A stretch of 64,000 nucleotides of DNA from Pseudovibrio sp. Alg231-02 (GTDB lineage Bacteria > Pseudomonadota > Alphaproteobacteria > Rhizobiales > Stappiaceae): NCBI RefSeq assembly GCF_900143565.1, contig NZ_FREX01000006.1, forward strand, positions 63,753 through 127,752, in the 5' to 3' direction. This document shows, in pieces, positions 54,251 to 64,000 of the stretch (positions within the stretch are counted from its first letter, which is position 1; each line of letters begins with the position of its first letter). The notes beneath the pieces are model-generated. The model was not told the DNA's origin and ran no database searches. It saw nothing but the letters and a program-made list of their open reading frames with translations. Made by a program: the position numbers and the translations under genes.

Positions 54251-56674
54251 ATGAAATTCACCCTTTCCTGGCTCAAGGACCATCTTGAGACCGATGCAAG
54301 CCTTGAAGAAATTGTAGAGCGCCTGACGCTGATCGGGCTGGAAGTGGAAGAAATCTCCAATCCAGCTGATCGCCTTGGCACGTTCAAAATTGCCCGCGTT
54401 CTGGAAGCCGAGCAGCATCCGAATGCAGATCGTCTGCGCGTGCTGAAAGTGGACACCGGCGAAGGTGAGCCCCTGCAGGTTGTCTGTGGCGCACCAAACG
54501 CCCGCAAAGGCCTGATTGGCGTCTTCGCAAAACCGGGCGATTACATCCCCGGTCTCGACGTAACATTGTCCGTTGGTAAAATCCGTGACGTGGAAAGCCA
54601 CGGCATGATGGCCTCCGAGCGCGAGCTGGAGTTATCCGACGAACACGACGGCGTCATCGACCTGCCAGAAGACGCACCAGTCGGCACCCCGTTTGTTGCA
54701 TATGCTGGTCTGGACGATCCGGTCATCGAAATCGGCCTGACCCCGAACCGCTCCGACTGCGCAAGTGTGTTCGGAATTGCGCGTGATTTGGCTGCTTCCG
54801 GCTTAGGAACGCTAAAAACCCCGCAAAAAACGCAAGTGAACGCACATAGCAACGCAAACGATCTAAAAATCCTTTTGGATCTAGGGGATAGCCCGGAACA
54901 CTGCCCTGCATTCGGCTATCGTGTGGTCCGTGGCATCAAAAACGGCCCGTCTCCTAAATGGATGCAGAAGCGTCTGGTTGCTATCGGTCTGCGCCCGATT
55001 AATGCCCTCGTGGACATCACCAATTACATGACCTTCGATCAGGGCCGCCCGCTGCATGTCTTTGATGCAGATAAGGTTTCCGGCAACCTGACCGTCCGTC
55101 ACGGTAAGGCTGGCGAAGAGCTTGTTGGCCTCGACGGAAAAACTTATGCCGTCGATGAGAACGTCGTTGTCATTGCTGACGACAACGGTCTGGAGTCCCT
55201 CGGTGGAATTATGGGCGGAGAATCAACAGGTTGCGACGAAAATACCACAAACGTGGTGATTGAAAGCGCTCTCTGGGATCCGCTCAACATCGCCCGTACA
55301 GGCCGTAAACTGGGAGTATCTACCGACGCCCGCTATCGCTTCGAGCGCGGTGTGGACCCGGCGTACATGGTGGAAGGCCTTGAAGTTGCTACGAAATTGG
55401 TCATGGACCTATGTGGCGGCGGCGAAGCTTCCGACGCGCACGTTGTAGGAGAAGTGCCACAGGAAGAGCGCATCATCGACTTCCCTCTCAGCGAAGTCAA
55501 ACGCCTCTCCGGCCTGGAAGTATCCCACAGTGAGATCAAAGCTATCCTCTCCCTGCTCGGCTTCTGGGTCGCTGGCAACGGCGATGTAGTCAAGGTTTCT
55601 CCTCCTAGCTGGCGTCCGGACATCTTTGGGAAAGCTGATTTGGTAGAAGAGGTTATGCGCATTGTCGGCATCGACAAAGTGCCAACTGCTACCCTGCCGC
55701 GCATGGAGCCAATCTCCCAGAAGGTTCTGACTGTTAGCCAGATCCGCCGCTCTAATGCCCGCCGCGCACTCGCAACACGCGGCATGGACGAGGCTGTTCT
55801 GTGGTCCTTCATTCCTAAAGCCCACGCAGAGCACTTCGGTGGTGGTAACCCACTGCTATCATTGGCAAATCCGATCTCCGCAGACATGTCCGACATGCGT
55901 CCGTCCCTGCTGCCTGGCCTGCTCTCCGCAGCACAGCGCAACGCAGACCGCGGCTACGCCGACGTCGCTCTCTTCGAAGTCGGCCAAGTCTTTGAAAATG
56001 ATAGCGAAAAAGGCCAGAAGATGGTCATCGCCGGCATCCGCCGCGGTACCGCCAAACCAACCGGTTCCGGTCGCCACTGGTCCGGAAACGCTGAAAACAT
56101 TGATGTTTTCGACGCGAAGGCTGATGCTGGCGCGGTACTACAGTCCATTGGTGCGCAGGTAAACAACCTGATGGTCTTCACCGACGCTCCGGATTACTAC
56201 CACCCAGGCCGCTCCGGCGCCCTCAAAATGGGCCCGAAAAACACCCTGGCGTACTTCGGTGAGATCCACCCTAAGACCTTGGAAGCATTGGACATTGAAG
56301 GCCCGCTCGTGGCGTTTGAAGTCTTCATCGACGCTGTTCCTCAGCCGAAGAAGAAAGCGACCAAATCCAAGGGTGCGCTGAATGCTGCGGATCTTATGCC
56401 GGTAAAACGGGACTTTGCGTTCCTGGTAGACAGCTCTATCCCGGTTGAGAAGCTCCTGAAAGCTGCCAAAGGCGCGGATAAAGCATTGATCACAAACGTG
56501 AATCTCTTCGATATCTACGAAGGGCAGGGCGTGCCGGAAGGCCAGCGCTCTCTCGCGATTGATGTAACCCTGCAGCCGACCAAGAAGACCCTCACCGATG
56601 AGGATATCGAGGCGGTCTCAAACAAAATTGTTGCGTCCGTTCAAAAGGCTACCGGCGGTACCCTGCGCGGATAA
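54251..56674 (+). CDS. pheT: Phenylalanine-tRNA ligase beta subunit
   Basis: An 807-residue subunit. Domains in order: N-terminal B1 with [12 protein letters not shown] and a tRNA-binding (OB) part around 40-150 ([25 protein letters not shown]), B3/B4 editing region around 200-400 ([29 protein letters not shown]), B5, the catalytic-like core ([21 protein letters not shown]), and a C-terminal FDX-ACB anticodon-binding domain ([22 protein letters not shown]). The length fits bacterial PheT. A strong terminator follows. Confidence 0.98.
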   Translation: MKFTLSWLKDHLETDASLEEIVERLTLIGLEVEEISNPADRLGTFKIARVLEAEQHPNADRLRVLKVDTGEGEPLQVVCGAPNARKGLIGVFAKPGDYIPGLDVTLSVGKIRDVESHGMMASERELELSDEHDGVIDLPEDAPVGTPFVAYAGLDDPVIEIGLTPNRSDCASVFGIARDLAASGLGTLKTPQKTQVNAHSNANDLKILLDLGDSPEHCPAFGYRVVRGIKNGPSPKWMQKRLVAIGLRPINALVDITNYMTFDQGRPLHVFDADKVSGNLTVRHGKAGEELVGLDGKTYAVDENVVVIADDNGLESLGGIMGGESTGCDENTTNVVIESALWDPLNIARTGRKLGVSTDARYRFERGVDPAYMVEGLEVATKLVMDLCGGGEASDAHVVGEVPQEERIIDFPLSEVKRLSGLEVSHSEIKAILSLLGFWVAGNGDVVKVSPPSWRPDIFGKADLVEEVMRIVGIDKVPTATLPRMEPISQKVLTVSQIRRSNARRALATRGMDEAVLWSFIPKAHAEHFGGGNPLLSLANPISADMSDMRPSLLPGLLSAAQRNADRGYADVALFEVGQVFENDSEKGQKMVIAGIRRGTAKPTGSGRHWSGNAENIDVFDAKADAGAVLQSIGAQVNNLMVFTDAPDYYHPGRSGALKMGPKNTLAYFGEIHPKTLEALDIEGPLVAFEVFIDAVPQPKKKATKSKGALNAADLMPVKRDFAFLVDSSIPVEKLLKAAKGADKALITNVNLFDIYEGQGVPEGQRSLAIDVTLQPTKKTLTDEDIEAVSNKIVASVQKATGGTLRG

Positions 56675-56702
56675 CTCCCGCTGTACAGCACTGACGAAAC
56701 AC

Positions 56703-56743
56703 AAAAACGCGGATTCCGGAAAATCTCGGAATCCGCGTTTTTT
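56703..56743 (+). terminator. Rho-independent terminator after pheT
   Basis: AACGCGGATTCCG and CGGAATCCGCGTT form a 13-bp stem with an 8-base loop followed by TTTT. It is 29 bases after the stop codon. Confidence 0.9.
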
Positions 56744-56871
56744 AATGCAAAATCGGCAAAATTTGTCCAGACAGCAGGGGCATAACCTCACCCGCCCACG
56801 GGGATATCCAGCCCGTCCAGCACAGCTCAGCCCCAGAACCCAGCCAAAAACCACAACCACCCAGCGTCAGC

Positions 56872-57309
56872 CTAAACCGCTCCCTCGCGCCCCTCCGCCT
56901 CATCCAGCTGCACAGGCTCAGAGATCACACTCGCCCGCCCGCAGAACCCGCGCCGCCGACGCCGCTGCATACGCTGGCAGTCCTCGTCACTCAACTCCGC
57001 TTCGGGCAGGCAGGAGCCATCGGCTGCAACAGCACCGCCCTCAATCTTCAGCGCAAGCCCCTCCGTCAGGGCCGTCGCAACCACCGTGCGGGCGTGGGAG
57101 ACAAGCCGCGAGAACGTAGGCCGCGAAATCCCCATCAGATCAGCAGCAGCCGTATGTTCCAGCCCTTCTGCATCGGCCAGACGCAACGCCTCCATCCCGT
57201 CCTGCGATAAAACCGCCGCCTGAAGCGTGCGCAGCGGCACGCCCTGCGGCTTGAAAAAGCGCACTCCTGCAGTTCCATGAATTCGGCGTGGTTTTCTTGG
57301 ACGTGGCAT
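56872..57309 (-). CDS. DUF134-family helix-turn-helix protein
   Basis: A 145-residue protein of the UPF0251/DUF134 family. MPRPRKPRRIHGTAGVRFFKPQGVPL at the N-terminus is the family signature; a helix-turn-helix follows (LADAEGLEHTAAADLMGISRPTFSRLVSHARTVVATALTEGLALKIEGG). The tail is rich in Arg and acidic patches. ATG 57309 has GGAG upstream. These proteins often lie next to genes for the dinitrogenase iron-molybdenum cofactor-like NifX family, which are not seen here. Twin operator-like sites lie about 125-190 bases upstream. Confidence 0.85.
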   Translation of the reverse strand: MPRPRKPRRIHGTAGVRFFKPQGVPLRTLQAAVLSQDGMEALRLADAEGLEHTAAADLMGISRPTFSRLVSHARTVVATALTEGLALKIEGGAVAADGSCLPEAELSDEDCQRMQRRRRRGFCGRASVISEPVQLDEAEGREGAV

Positions 57310-57430
57310 AACAAACACTCCTTTCACAGCCTCTCCCATAAGAACCATCAATGATTTAGGCAGGGGAGACGCACAGCAACATAAATCTAGAGCAGGGGGC
57401 GTGAGGAAAAGAGAACGCGGCCAGCTCTAA

Positions 57431-57501
57431 TGAGCATATGTTCATTATACTGCGCCTCTTATCAGTCACTGGCAAGCTAGGAAAAGAACATATGCTCATA
57501 A
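57431..57501. promoter_or_regulatory. Two inverted ATATGNTC operators upstream of the DUF134 gene
   Basis: TGAGCATATGTTCATTAT (57431-57448) and GAACATATGCTCATAATG (57486-57503) are inverted copies, spaced about 40 bases. Each is an imperfect dyad around CATATG. The DUF134 product may bind them to control itself; this is inferred by proximity. Confidence 0.55.
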
Positions 57502-57606
57502 TGTCACCTCACCACAACGGGCATAACCAACAGCATACAAGGGCATAAACAGCAAAACCGCCCGAAGCTTCCACCCCGAGCGCGCCAACCCATCTAATAA
57601 TCTATG

Positions 57607-58005
57607 CTACATGTTCGCGGTGATAAGTCCGGTACGAACCTCGTCCTCCACCTCAATCATGGAGTAGTTCCTCAGCAAACCGTCCTGATCAAAAAACAGG
57701 GCCACTTCCTTGGTGGTCACATCCTGCCCGCTGGCAAGCAAATCAACCACCGGAATGAAGTTCTCAACCTTCGCCTGCGTCCGTACATGCCTGTATTTCC
57801 AAATCTCATTGCCGCTATCGGTAAAATCAGTGGTGTTTGGGTCACCCAACGCAACGCGCACATCTTCCTTGGTTGTCTTGCCGTTCTCCAACTGGCTTTC
57901 CAGCCCTTCACGCGTCAAATGCCGAAGGCTCTCATTGCCAACAGAAGCGCAGCCAGCCACAACCAGCCCAAGCCCCAGAGCGAGGATAACGTGCACAATT
58001 CGCAA
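57607..58005 (-). CDS. Lipoprotein with BamE/SmpA-like domain
   Basis: A 132-residue lipoprotein. The signal ends with the lipobox VVAGC (Cys at residue 19), so it is anchored to the outer or inner membrane. The mature part has the SmpA/BamE-type fold (LTREGLESQLENGKTTKEDVRVALGDPNTTDFTDSGNEIWKYRHV), as in BamE superfamily proteins. BamE itself acts in outer membrane assembly but is normally a bit shorter and in other contexts, so this is better called BamE-like. It stands alone; 297 bases to the DUF134 gene. Confidence 0.8.
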   Translation of the reverse strand: MRIVHVILALGLGLVVAGCASVGNESLRHLTREGLESQLENGKTTKEDVRVALGDPNTTDFTDSGNEIWKYRHVRTQAKVENFIPVVDLLASGQDVTTKEVALFFDQDGLLRNYSMIEVEDEVRTGLITANM

Positions 58006-59071
58006 ATCTATGCCCCTTTGCGTTGGTTTGCGTTGCTCCGTAAATGCAACGCACAGCGAGTTCTTCTTAACTGGGAATAGAACTTCGTTCTCTTAGCCGA
58101 GCGTGCCGCCAGAGCGCAGCCCTGTAAACCTGAGATAAGACTCGTGTAAGAACTGTCAGGGGGCAATAGAAAGAGGGAATTACGAAATTAAATCAAAGCG
58201 CTAGAGGGCGCCTTAGTGCACACCAAACACCAAAGCCGGCAAAAAAGCCTGCACACTTCATGTGGAAGAAACCACCACACGCCCACGTGCACCAACGGGC
58301 ATAACCCGGCAAACATCATTTTGCGTTGCTATGCGCAACTTTGCGTTTTTCTGCGTTCCTATGAAATTCGGGAGGTCAACGAACCAGAACGCACCGCTAA
58401 ACCCGAAATCTACGGCAGAAAAGGGGAATAAGTGCAACAGCCCTTCGCCTCATACAGTGCACCAACCACACCACGCAAAATCCAACTTATCCCCGCACAC
58501 CCAACCCGCTCCAAACCACCAAAACACCTCTCCCTCCACCATCATCCCACACACCTCCCTCTCGTCACCCCACACATCCCCTCTCATCATCCCGCACTTG
58601 ATGCGGGACCCAGCTGGAAATCACCCCTCATTACAAACTGCATGTTTCATGATGTTGGGCCTGACGTTACGAACACTGACATAGCAGGAGTAGTATCTGG
58701 AGTTGATTTGATAGGCTCGCAGCCTCGGCCCTAGATCCCGCATCAAGTGCGGGATGACGTCAGAGGAGGCTAGCCTGTTCTCGAGAACGGACCAACACAA
58801 ACGGGGAATCCGCAATATATAATGGAAACTCCACTACCAGATATGTAGGTTACATGCCGATGGTTTTAATAAATTATCCAGCTAAACTTATGATTGATAG
58901 AACTAGGGACTATAGATTATCCGAGACGATATAATCCAAATTTTCAGTTTTTATGCGTCAAAAATATTATGACAAAAGAAAAATAATATTGAATTTAGGC
59001 AATGCGCTTGGATATAGATCTAGTGTGATTTAGTAAAATTGAAATAAGATTTTATTCGCATTGGATATCAA
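58006..59071. other. Accessory intergenic region with repeats, no gene supported
   Basis: About 1.07 kb. Near 58017-58050 and 58320-58365 there are clusters of TTGCGTT/AACGCAA motifs with spacing near 10 bases (iteron-like). A REP/MITE element covers 58587-58757. From 58800 the DNA turns AT-rich up to the next operon. ORFs here are short and overlapping without protein features. Confidence 0.5.
58587..58757. repeat. REP/MITE-like element with 22-bp perfect inverted ends
   Basis: The left end (58587-58608) and the right end (58736-58757) are exact reverse complements over 22 bases, each containing a CCCGCA...TGCGGG dyad. The 127-base interior has no gene. This is a different family from those at 50863 and 51217, although the design is the same (dyad at each end, TCATCCCG outermost). 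Confidence 0.8.
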
Positions 59072-59947
59072 ATGGAGCGCAACATAGAAGTCAGACTTCG
59101 AGGACCAGAAATACATACTGACTATACGGGTTTGAATGCAATATCATCTCTTGGTTCTCAATTGGTTGGTGTCGAAAATACAAAAATTACGGTCAATCTT
59201 TCCTCTATTAGATGGATGGAAGCTCACTTAGCTCCTTTGTTATTGATAATTATTCGGCATTGTGAAGCGCGTGGTAACTGGTTTGAGTTTGTTGGAGTCT
59301 CAGAGAAACTTAAACTCATTCTTTCAAAGAATGGCTTTTTCGCTTCCAGCAGTCCTGACATCTATAATACGACCTTAAGGGTGACAGAATTTCATAGTGA
59401 TGCTGCTATAAGTTTCTCTAATTATACGCGTGAAAACTTGGCCAGACCTGAGATGCCAAAGATGACAGCTGCGCTCAGGAGTAAGTTTTATGAGGGGATA
59501 GACGAGCTTTTTGCCAATTGCGCACTTCATTCTGAAGCGCCAATAAACATTTGTGCGGGAGGACAATTTTATCCTCGTTCTGAACGGTTGTGCTTTACTA
59601 TTGTTGATGGTGGTATTGGCATGGATGAAGTCATATATAGGCGTAAGAGCATTCGGCTTAGTTCAGTAAATGCGATCGATTGGGCTATGACGCCTGGCAA
59701 TACAACTCGTCAAGGTGACATTCCTGGCGGGCTTGGGCTAAAAATTATCAGAGCGTTTATTGAAAGTAATAGCGGGAAACTACTGATTGTGTCTAACTCG
59801 GGATATTGGTGCCAAAATGGAAGCGAAGTTGAATGCGGTTCTCTTGTTTCACCATTTCCGGGCACAGCAGTCATATTAGATATAGTAACTTCTGATCATA
59901 ATCATTATGATTTAGCGAAGGTTCCTGATCCGAGAGATATCTGGTAA
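59072..59947 (+). CDS. STAS-like and HATPase-domain protein, first gene of a three-gene operon
   Basis: A 291-residue cytosolic protein. Residues ~1-110 have a STAS-like pattern (ITVNLSSIRWMEAHLAPLLLIIIRHCEARGNWFEFVG). The second half is a GHKL ATPase: N-box EGIDELFANCALHSEA (about 140), DGGIGM (about 179, with the conserved Asp), GGLGLKIIRAFIESNSGKL (about 220) and GTAVILDIV. It has no membrane span and no receiver. Similar serine kinase-like anti-sigma factors act with STAS partners. It is strongly AT-rich. The neighbouring genes are a DUF4325 STAS-like protein and a PIN nuclease. I know no described role for this triad. Confidence 0.8.
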   Translation: MERNIEVRLRGPEIHTDYTGLNAISSLGSQLVGVENTKITVNLSSIRWMEAHLAPLLLIIIRHCEARGNWFEFVGVSEKLKLILSKNGFFASSSPDIYNTTLRVTEFHSDAAISFSNYTRENLARPEMPKMTAALRSKFYEGIDELFANCALHSEAPINICAGGQFYPRSERLCFTIVDGGIGMDEVIYRRKSIRLSSVNAIDWAMTPGNTTRQGDIPGGLGLKIIRAFIESNSGKLLIVSNSGYWCQNGSEVECGSLVSPFPGTAVILDIVTSDHNHYDLAKVPDPRDIW

Positions 59948-59950
59948 ATT

Positions 59951-60319
59951 ATGAAAACTATATCTGTTCCAATTTCGGTCATAGTGGGTGGCGGAATTTG
60001 TGTATCTGCAAGTGATGGACACAAGGTCTTTGATGTAATTCGCCAACATATAGTTAACGGCAATCGCGCCGCATTGTCCTTTTCGGGCGTTACCCGAATG
60101 ACAACTGCGTTTTTAAACGCTGCTGTTGGTCAACTTTATGGTGACTTTGATGAGCAAAAAATTCGCCAGCATTTAGCTCCTCCAGAGGATGCGGAAGATT
60201 GGCACTTAGTCAGATTGAAAATTGTGGTTGATCGAGCCAAGATATATTTTAATGATAATAATAGTATAGATAGTATTTTTTCAAGTATTACTGGTCAAGT
60301 AAATGACAAGAATTCATGA
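59951..60319 (+). CDS. DUF4325 STAS-like protein
   Basis: A 122-residue cytosolic protein. The segment VFDVIRQHIVNGNRAALSFSGVTRMTTAFLNAAVGQLYGDFDEQKIRQHL is the DUF4325 pattern (F-G-V-T/TTAFLNAAVGQLY), a STAS-like fold. It starts 3 bases after the ATPase stop and overlaps the PIN start by 17 bases. In partner-switch systems a STAS protein is the partner of a GHKL kinase, and this gene order fits that idea. Confidence 0.8.
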   Translation: MKTISVPISVIVGGGICVSASDGHKVFDVIRQHIVNGNRAALSFSGVTRMTTAFLNAAVGQLYGDFDEQKIRQHLAPPEDAEDWHLVRLKIVVDRAKIYFNDNNSIDSIFSSITGQVNDKNS

Positions 60320-60860
60320 TGCGAAGATAAAATGTGCATTTCAGAATAGAAAGATTATGCTTGATACTAATGTCTGGATTAGTATTAATGGGTTTGATCC
60401 TAGATCAAGGACGCCAGCTTGCTATAGTGACTACTTAAAATCTGCCATTGATCAAGATAACGAGATTATCATTAATGATTACATTATGGCTGAGTTTTTT
60501 AACCGCTGTTGTCGTATTGAATACATGCTGCATGAGAATAACTACAGGCAAAAAAAGCAAAAAATCGCACATTTAAAGGAGTTTCGTAAGCAAGAAGAGT
60601 TTCGCGACTTTATGGAGACTATGCGAGACACTTGTTTACACATGATCGAAGATTATACTTATGAAGCCGTGAATGGCCAATTGAATATTGAAGCTCTTGT
60701 CCATGAGTTAAGTGAAGGGCATTTAGACTTTGGCGATTTAGTGATCAGAGAACACTGTATTGCTAATGACTATGCTGTGGTTACTCATGATTTCGATTTT
60801 TTTGGGTGTCAGTTAGATATTGTCACTGCGAATAATAAGCTGCTCCGAGCTAACAATTGA
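60303..60860 (+). CDS. PIN-domain nuclease-like protein
   Basis: A 185-residue protein with a PIN fold. The acidic residues that bind Mg2+ are all visible: LDTNVWISINGF (Asp at 21), NDYIMAEFFNRC (Glu), FGDLVIREHCI (Asp), and VTHDFDFFGCQL (Asp). ATG 60303 overlaps the previous gene; ATG 60357 is an alternative. PIN proteins are typically RNases. Since the usual small antitoxin is missing, the ATPase and STAS proteins may control it. Strand, AT content and overlap support an operon with the two genes before. Confidence 0.85.
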   Translation: MTRIHDAKIKCAFQNRKIMLDTNVWISINGFDPRSRTPACYSDYLKSAIDQDNEIIINDYIMAEFFNRCCRIEYMLHENNYRQKKQKIAHLKEFRKQEEFRDFMETMRDTCLHMIEDYTYEAVNGQLNIEALVHELSEGHLDFGDLVIREHCIANDYAVVTHDFDFFGCQLDIVTANNKLLRANN

Positions 60861-60998
60861 AATAGTGCGTCTTAAAAGTGTCCATCCCGCCTAATCCGTC
60901 TCCCCTTCGCCACACAACGCACGCTTGCAAACCTTGGCCATTGACACCGCATGCATCTGGTTGCATGCTCTTGGGTGAGGCCCAAAACCTCTCCAAAC

Positions 60999-61162
60999 AG
61001 CGGTACCCGCTCCCGTTAACTAGCGGATTTTTTGTGCCTTTTTTCCAAAAGTGCGCAAACCCTTCGTTATGAGCGGGAGGGCGGTGAATACAATACCTTC
61101 TTCGGAGGGGAATAAACCCGCCTGTCTGTTTGCAGGTTTTTGGCCTCCCGCTCGCCAGCGAG
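60999..61162 (+). ncRNA. Conserved structured leader, copy B
   Basis: AGCGGTACCCGCT (60999-61011) is followed by CTAGCGG and six Ts; the CCGCT can pair with either AGCGG. Then GAGCGGGAGG (61071-61080) pairs with CCTCCCGCTC (61144-61153), with inner hairpins CCTTC-TTC-GGAGG and CCTG...CAGG. The end overlaps CTCGC-CA-GCGAG, a local hairpin that competes with the long stem. Copy A has the same architecture with pair-preserving changes. It lies directly before the 61217 gene. No known RNA family recognised. Confidence 0.6.
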
Positions 61163-61216
61163 TCCCAAAAGCTCTTTGTCGCGCGGCCTTCAACACCCTA
61201 AACAGAGGGATTGAAT

Positions 61217-61489
61217 ATGGTAGACTCCGCATGCGCATGCAGCGCCACAAACACTCTTCAAAATGAAATTGACGAAGTCCAGATCGTCGTCTCTGATCTT
61301 CAGAACCTCGCGTACATGCAACAGCTTGTACTCAGCGAGCGCGTGAAGAACAGCTGCGAGCGGGATGCTTTGTTCACTTTGCACCACGCTTTATGTGACC
61401 GCCTGGAGGCACTGAAAAAGTCCTGCGGATTATTGGAGCGGGTCGCCCTTCCGCAGCCGGTCAACACCAATGTTGTGTTTCTGGATTAA
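61217..61489 (+). CDS. Small conserved protein, paralog of the one at 50075
   Basis: A 90-residue protein, MVDSACACSATNTLQNEIDEVQIVVSDLQNLAYMQQLVLSERVKNSCERDALFTLHHALCDRLEALKKSCGLLERV. Start ATG 61217 behind AGAGGGA. It matches its paralog at about two thirds of positions and has more Cys residues (CACSATNT, NSCER, ALCDR, KSCGL). Helical, soluble, family unknown to me. The leader (60999-61162) and a 19-base block after the gene (61603-61621) are also shared. Confidence 0.75.
   Translation: MVDSACACSATNTLQNEIDEVQIVVSDLQNLAYMQQLVLSERVKNSCERDALFTLHHALCDRLEALKKSCGLLERVALPQPVNTNVVFLD

Positions 61490-64000
<2,511 letters not shown>

Noticed and set aside
53095-54507. 470-residue ORF on the minus strand
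   Set aside because: It lies opposite pheS and part of pheT, whose codon pattern creates open minus-strand frames. The translation shows no motif and is rich in His and Cys without pattern.

Overview
The window looks like chromosome of a marine alphaproteobacterium, most probably a Pseudovibrio-like member of the Stappiaceae. This is inferred from gene content and protein style (five-step hut pathway with HutF/HutG, taurine genes tauABC/tauR/tpa/xsc, TRAP transporters, small lambda-portal/GpA head-gene elements); no database was searched. Base composition is moderate, with several clearly AT-rich islands.

Layout. 1-1663: end of a sugar-type uptake/oxidation operon (Gfo/Idh/MocA oxidoreductase, MalK-type ATPase). 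1695-5485: LysR regulator, a structured leader with a small Cys-containing ORF, a NupC nucleoside transporter, a GFA enzyme divergent from an HxlR regulator. 5539-16812: histidine catabolism. hutI-hutH-hutG-hutU run leftwards and are followed on the same strand by a three-gene TRAP transporter; hutF-hutC run rightwards; a HutC-type palindrome sits in the divergent gap. 16819-17688: an SDR-like protein. 18022-29273: taurine uptake and breakdown (tauA-tauB-tauC, tauR, tpa, a dimethylglycine-dehydrogenase-like flavoprotein, xsc), with no phosphotransacetylase visible. 29456-35099: PabB-PabC fusion, multi-membrane-span chemoreceptor, MarR regulator, MsrA, small membrane protein.

35410-48038: an intact tRNA-Ser(GGA) followed by a 12.56-kb element bounded by a 22-bp copy of the tRNA 3' end. 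It carries integrase, primase-helicase, terminase small and large subunits, portal, fused protease-capsid, connector and cement proteins, but no tail, lysis or holin gene. It resembles a capsid-forming phage satellite (cfPICI type) more than a decayed prophage. A rightward, AT-rich pair (XRE regulator plus a coiled-coil membrane protein) is inserted between the terminase and head genes.

48039-62797: housekeeping pheS-pheT in a patchwork of accessory DNA. It holds two inverted copies of a conserved structured leader plus a ~90-aa protein, three inverted-repeat-bounded REP/MITE-like elements, a DUF134 regulator with twin operators, two small secreted proteins, a BamE-like lipoprotein, and an AT-rich three-gene operon coding a STAS/HATPase protein, a DUF4325 STAS-like protein and a PIN nuclease. 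62798-64000: the first 401 codons of a tyrosine phenol-lyase running off the window.

The strongest candidates for undescribed biology are the tailless satellite, the ATPase/STAS/PIN operon, and the duplicated leader RNA with its small protein.
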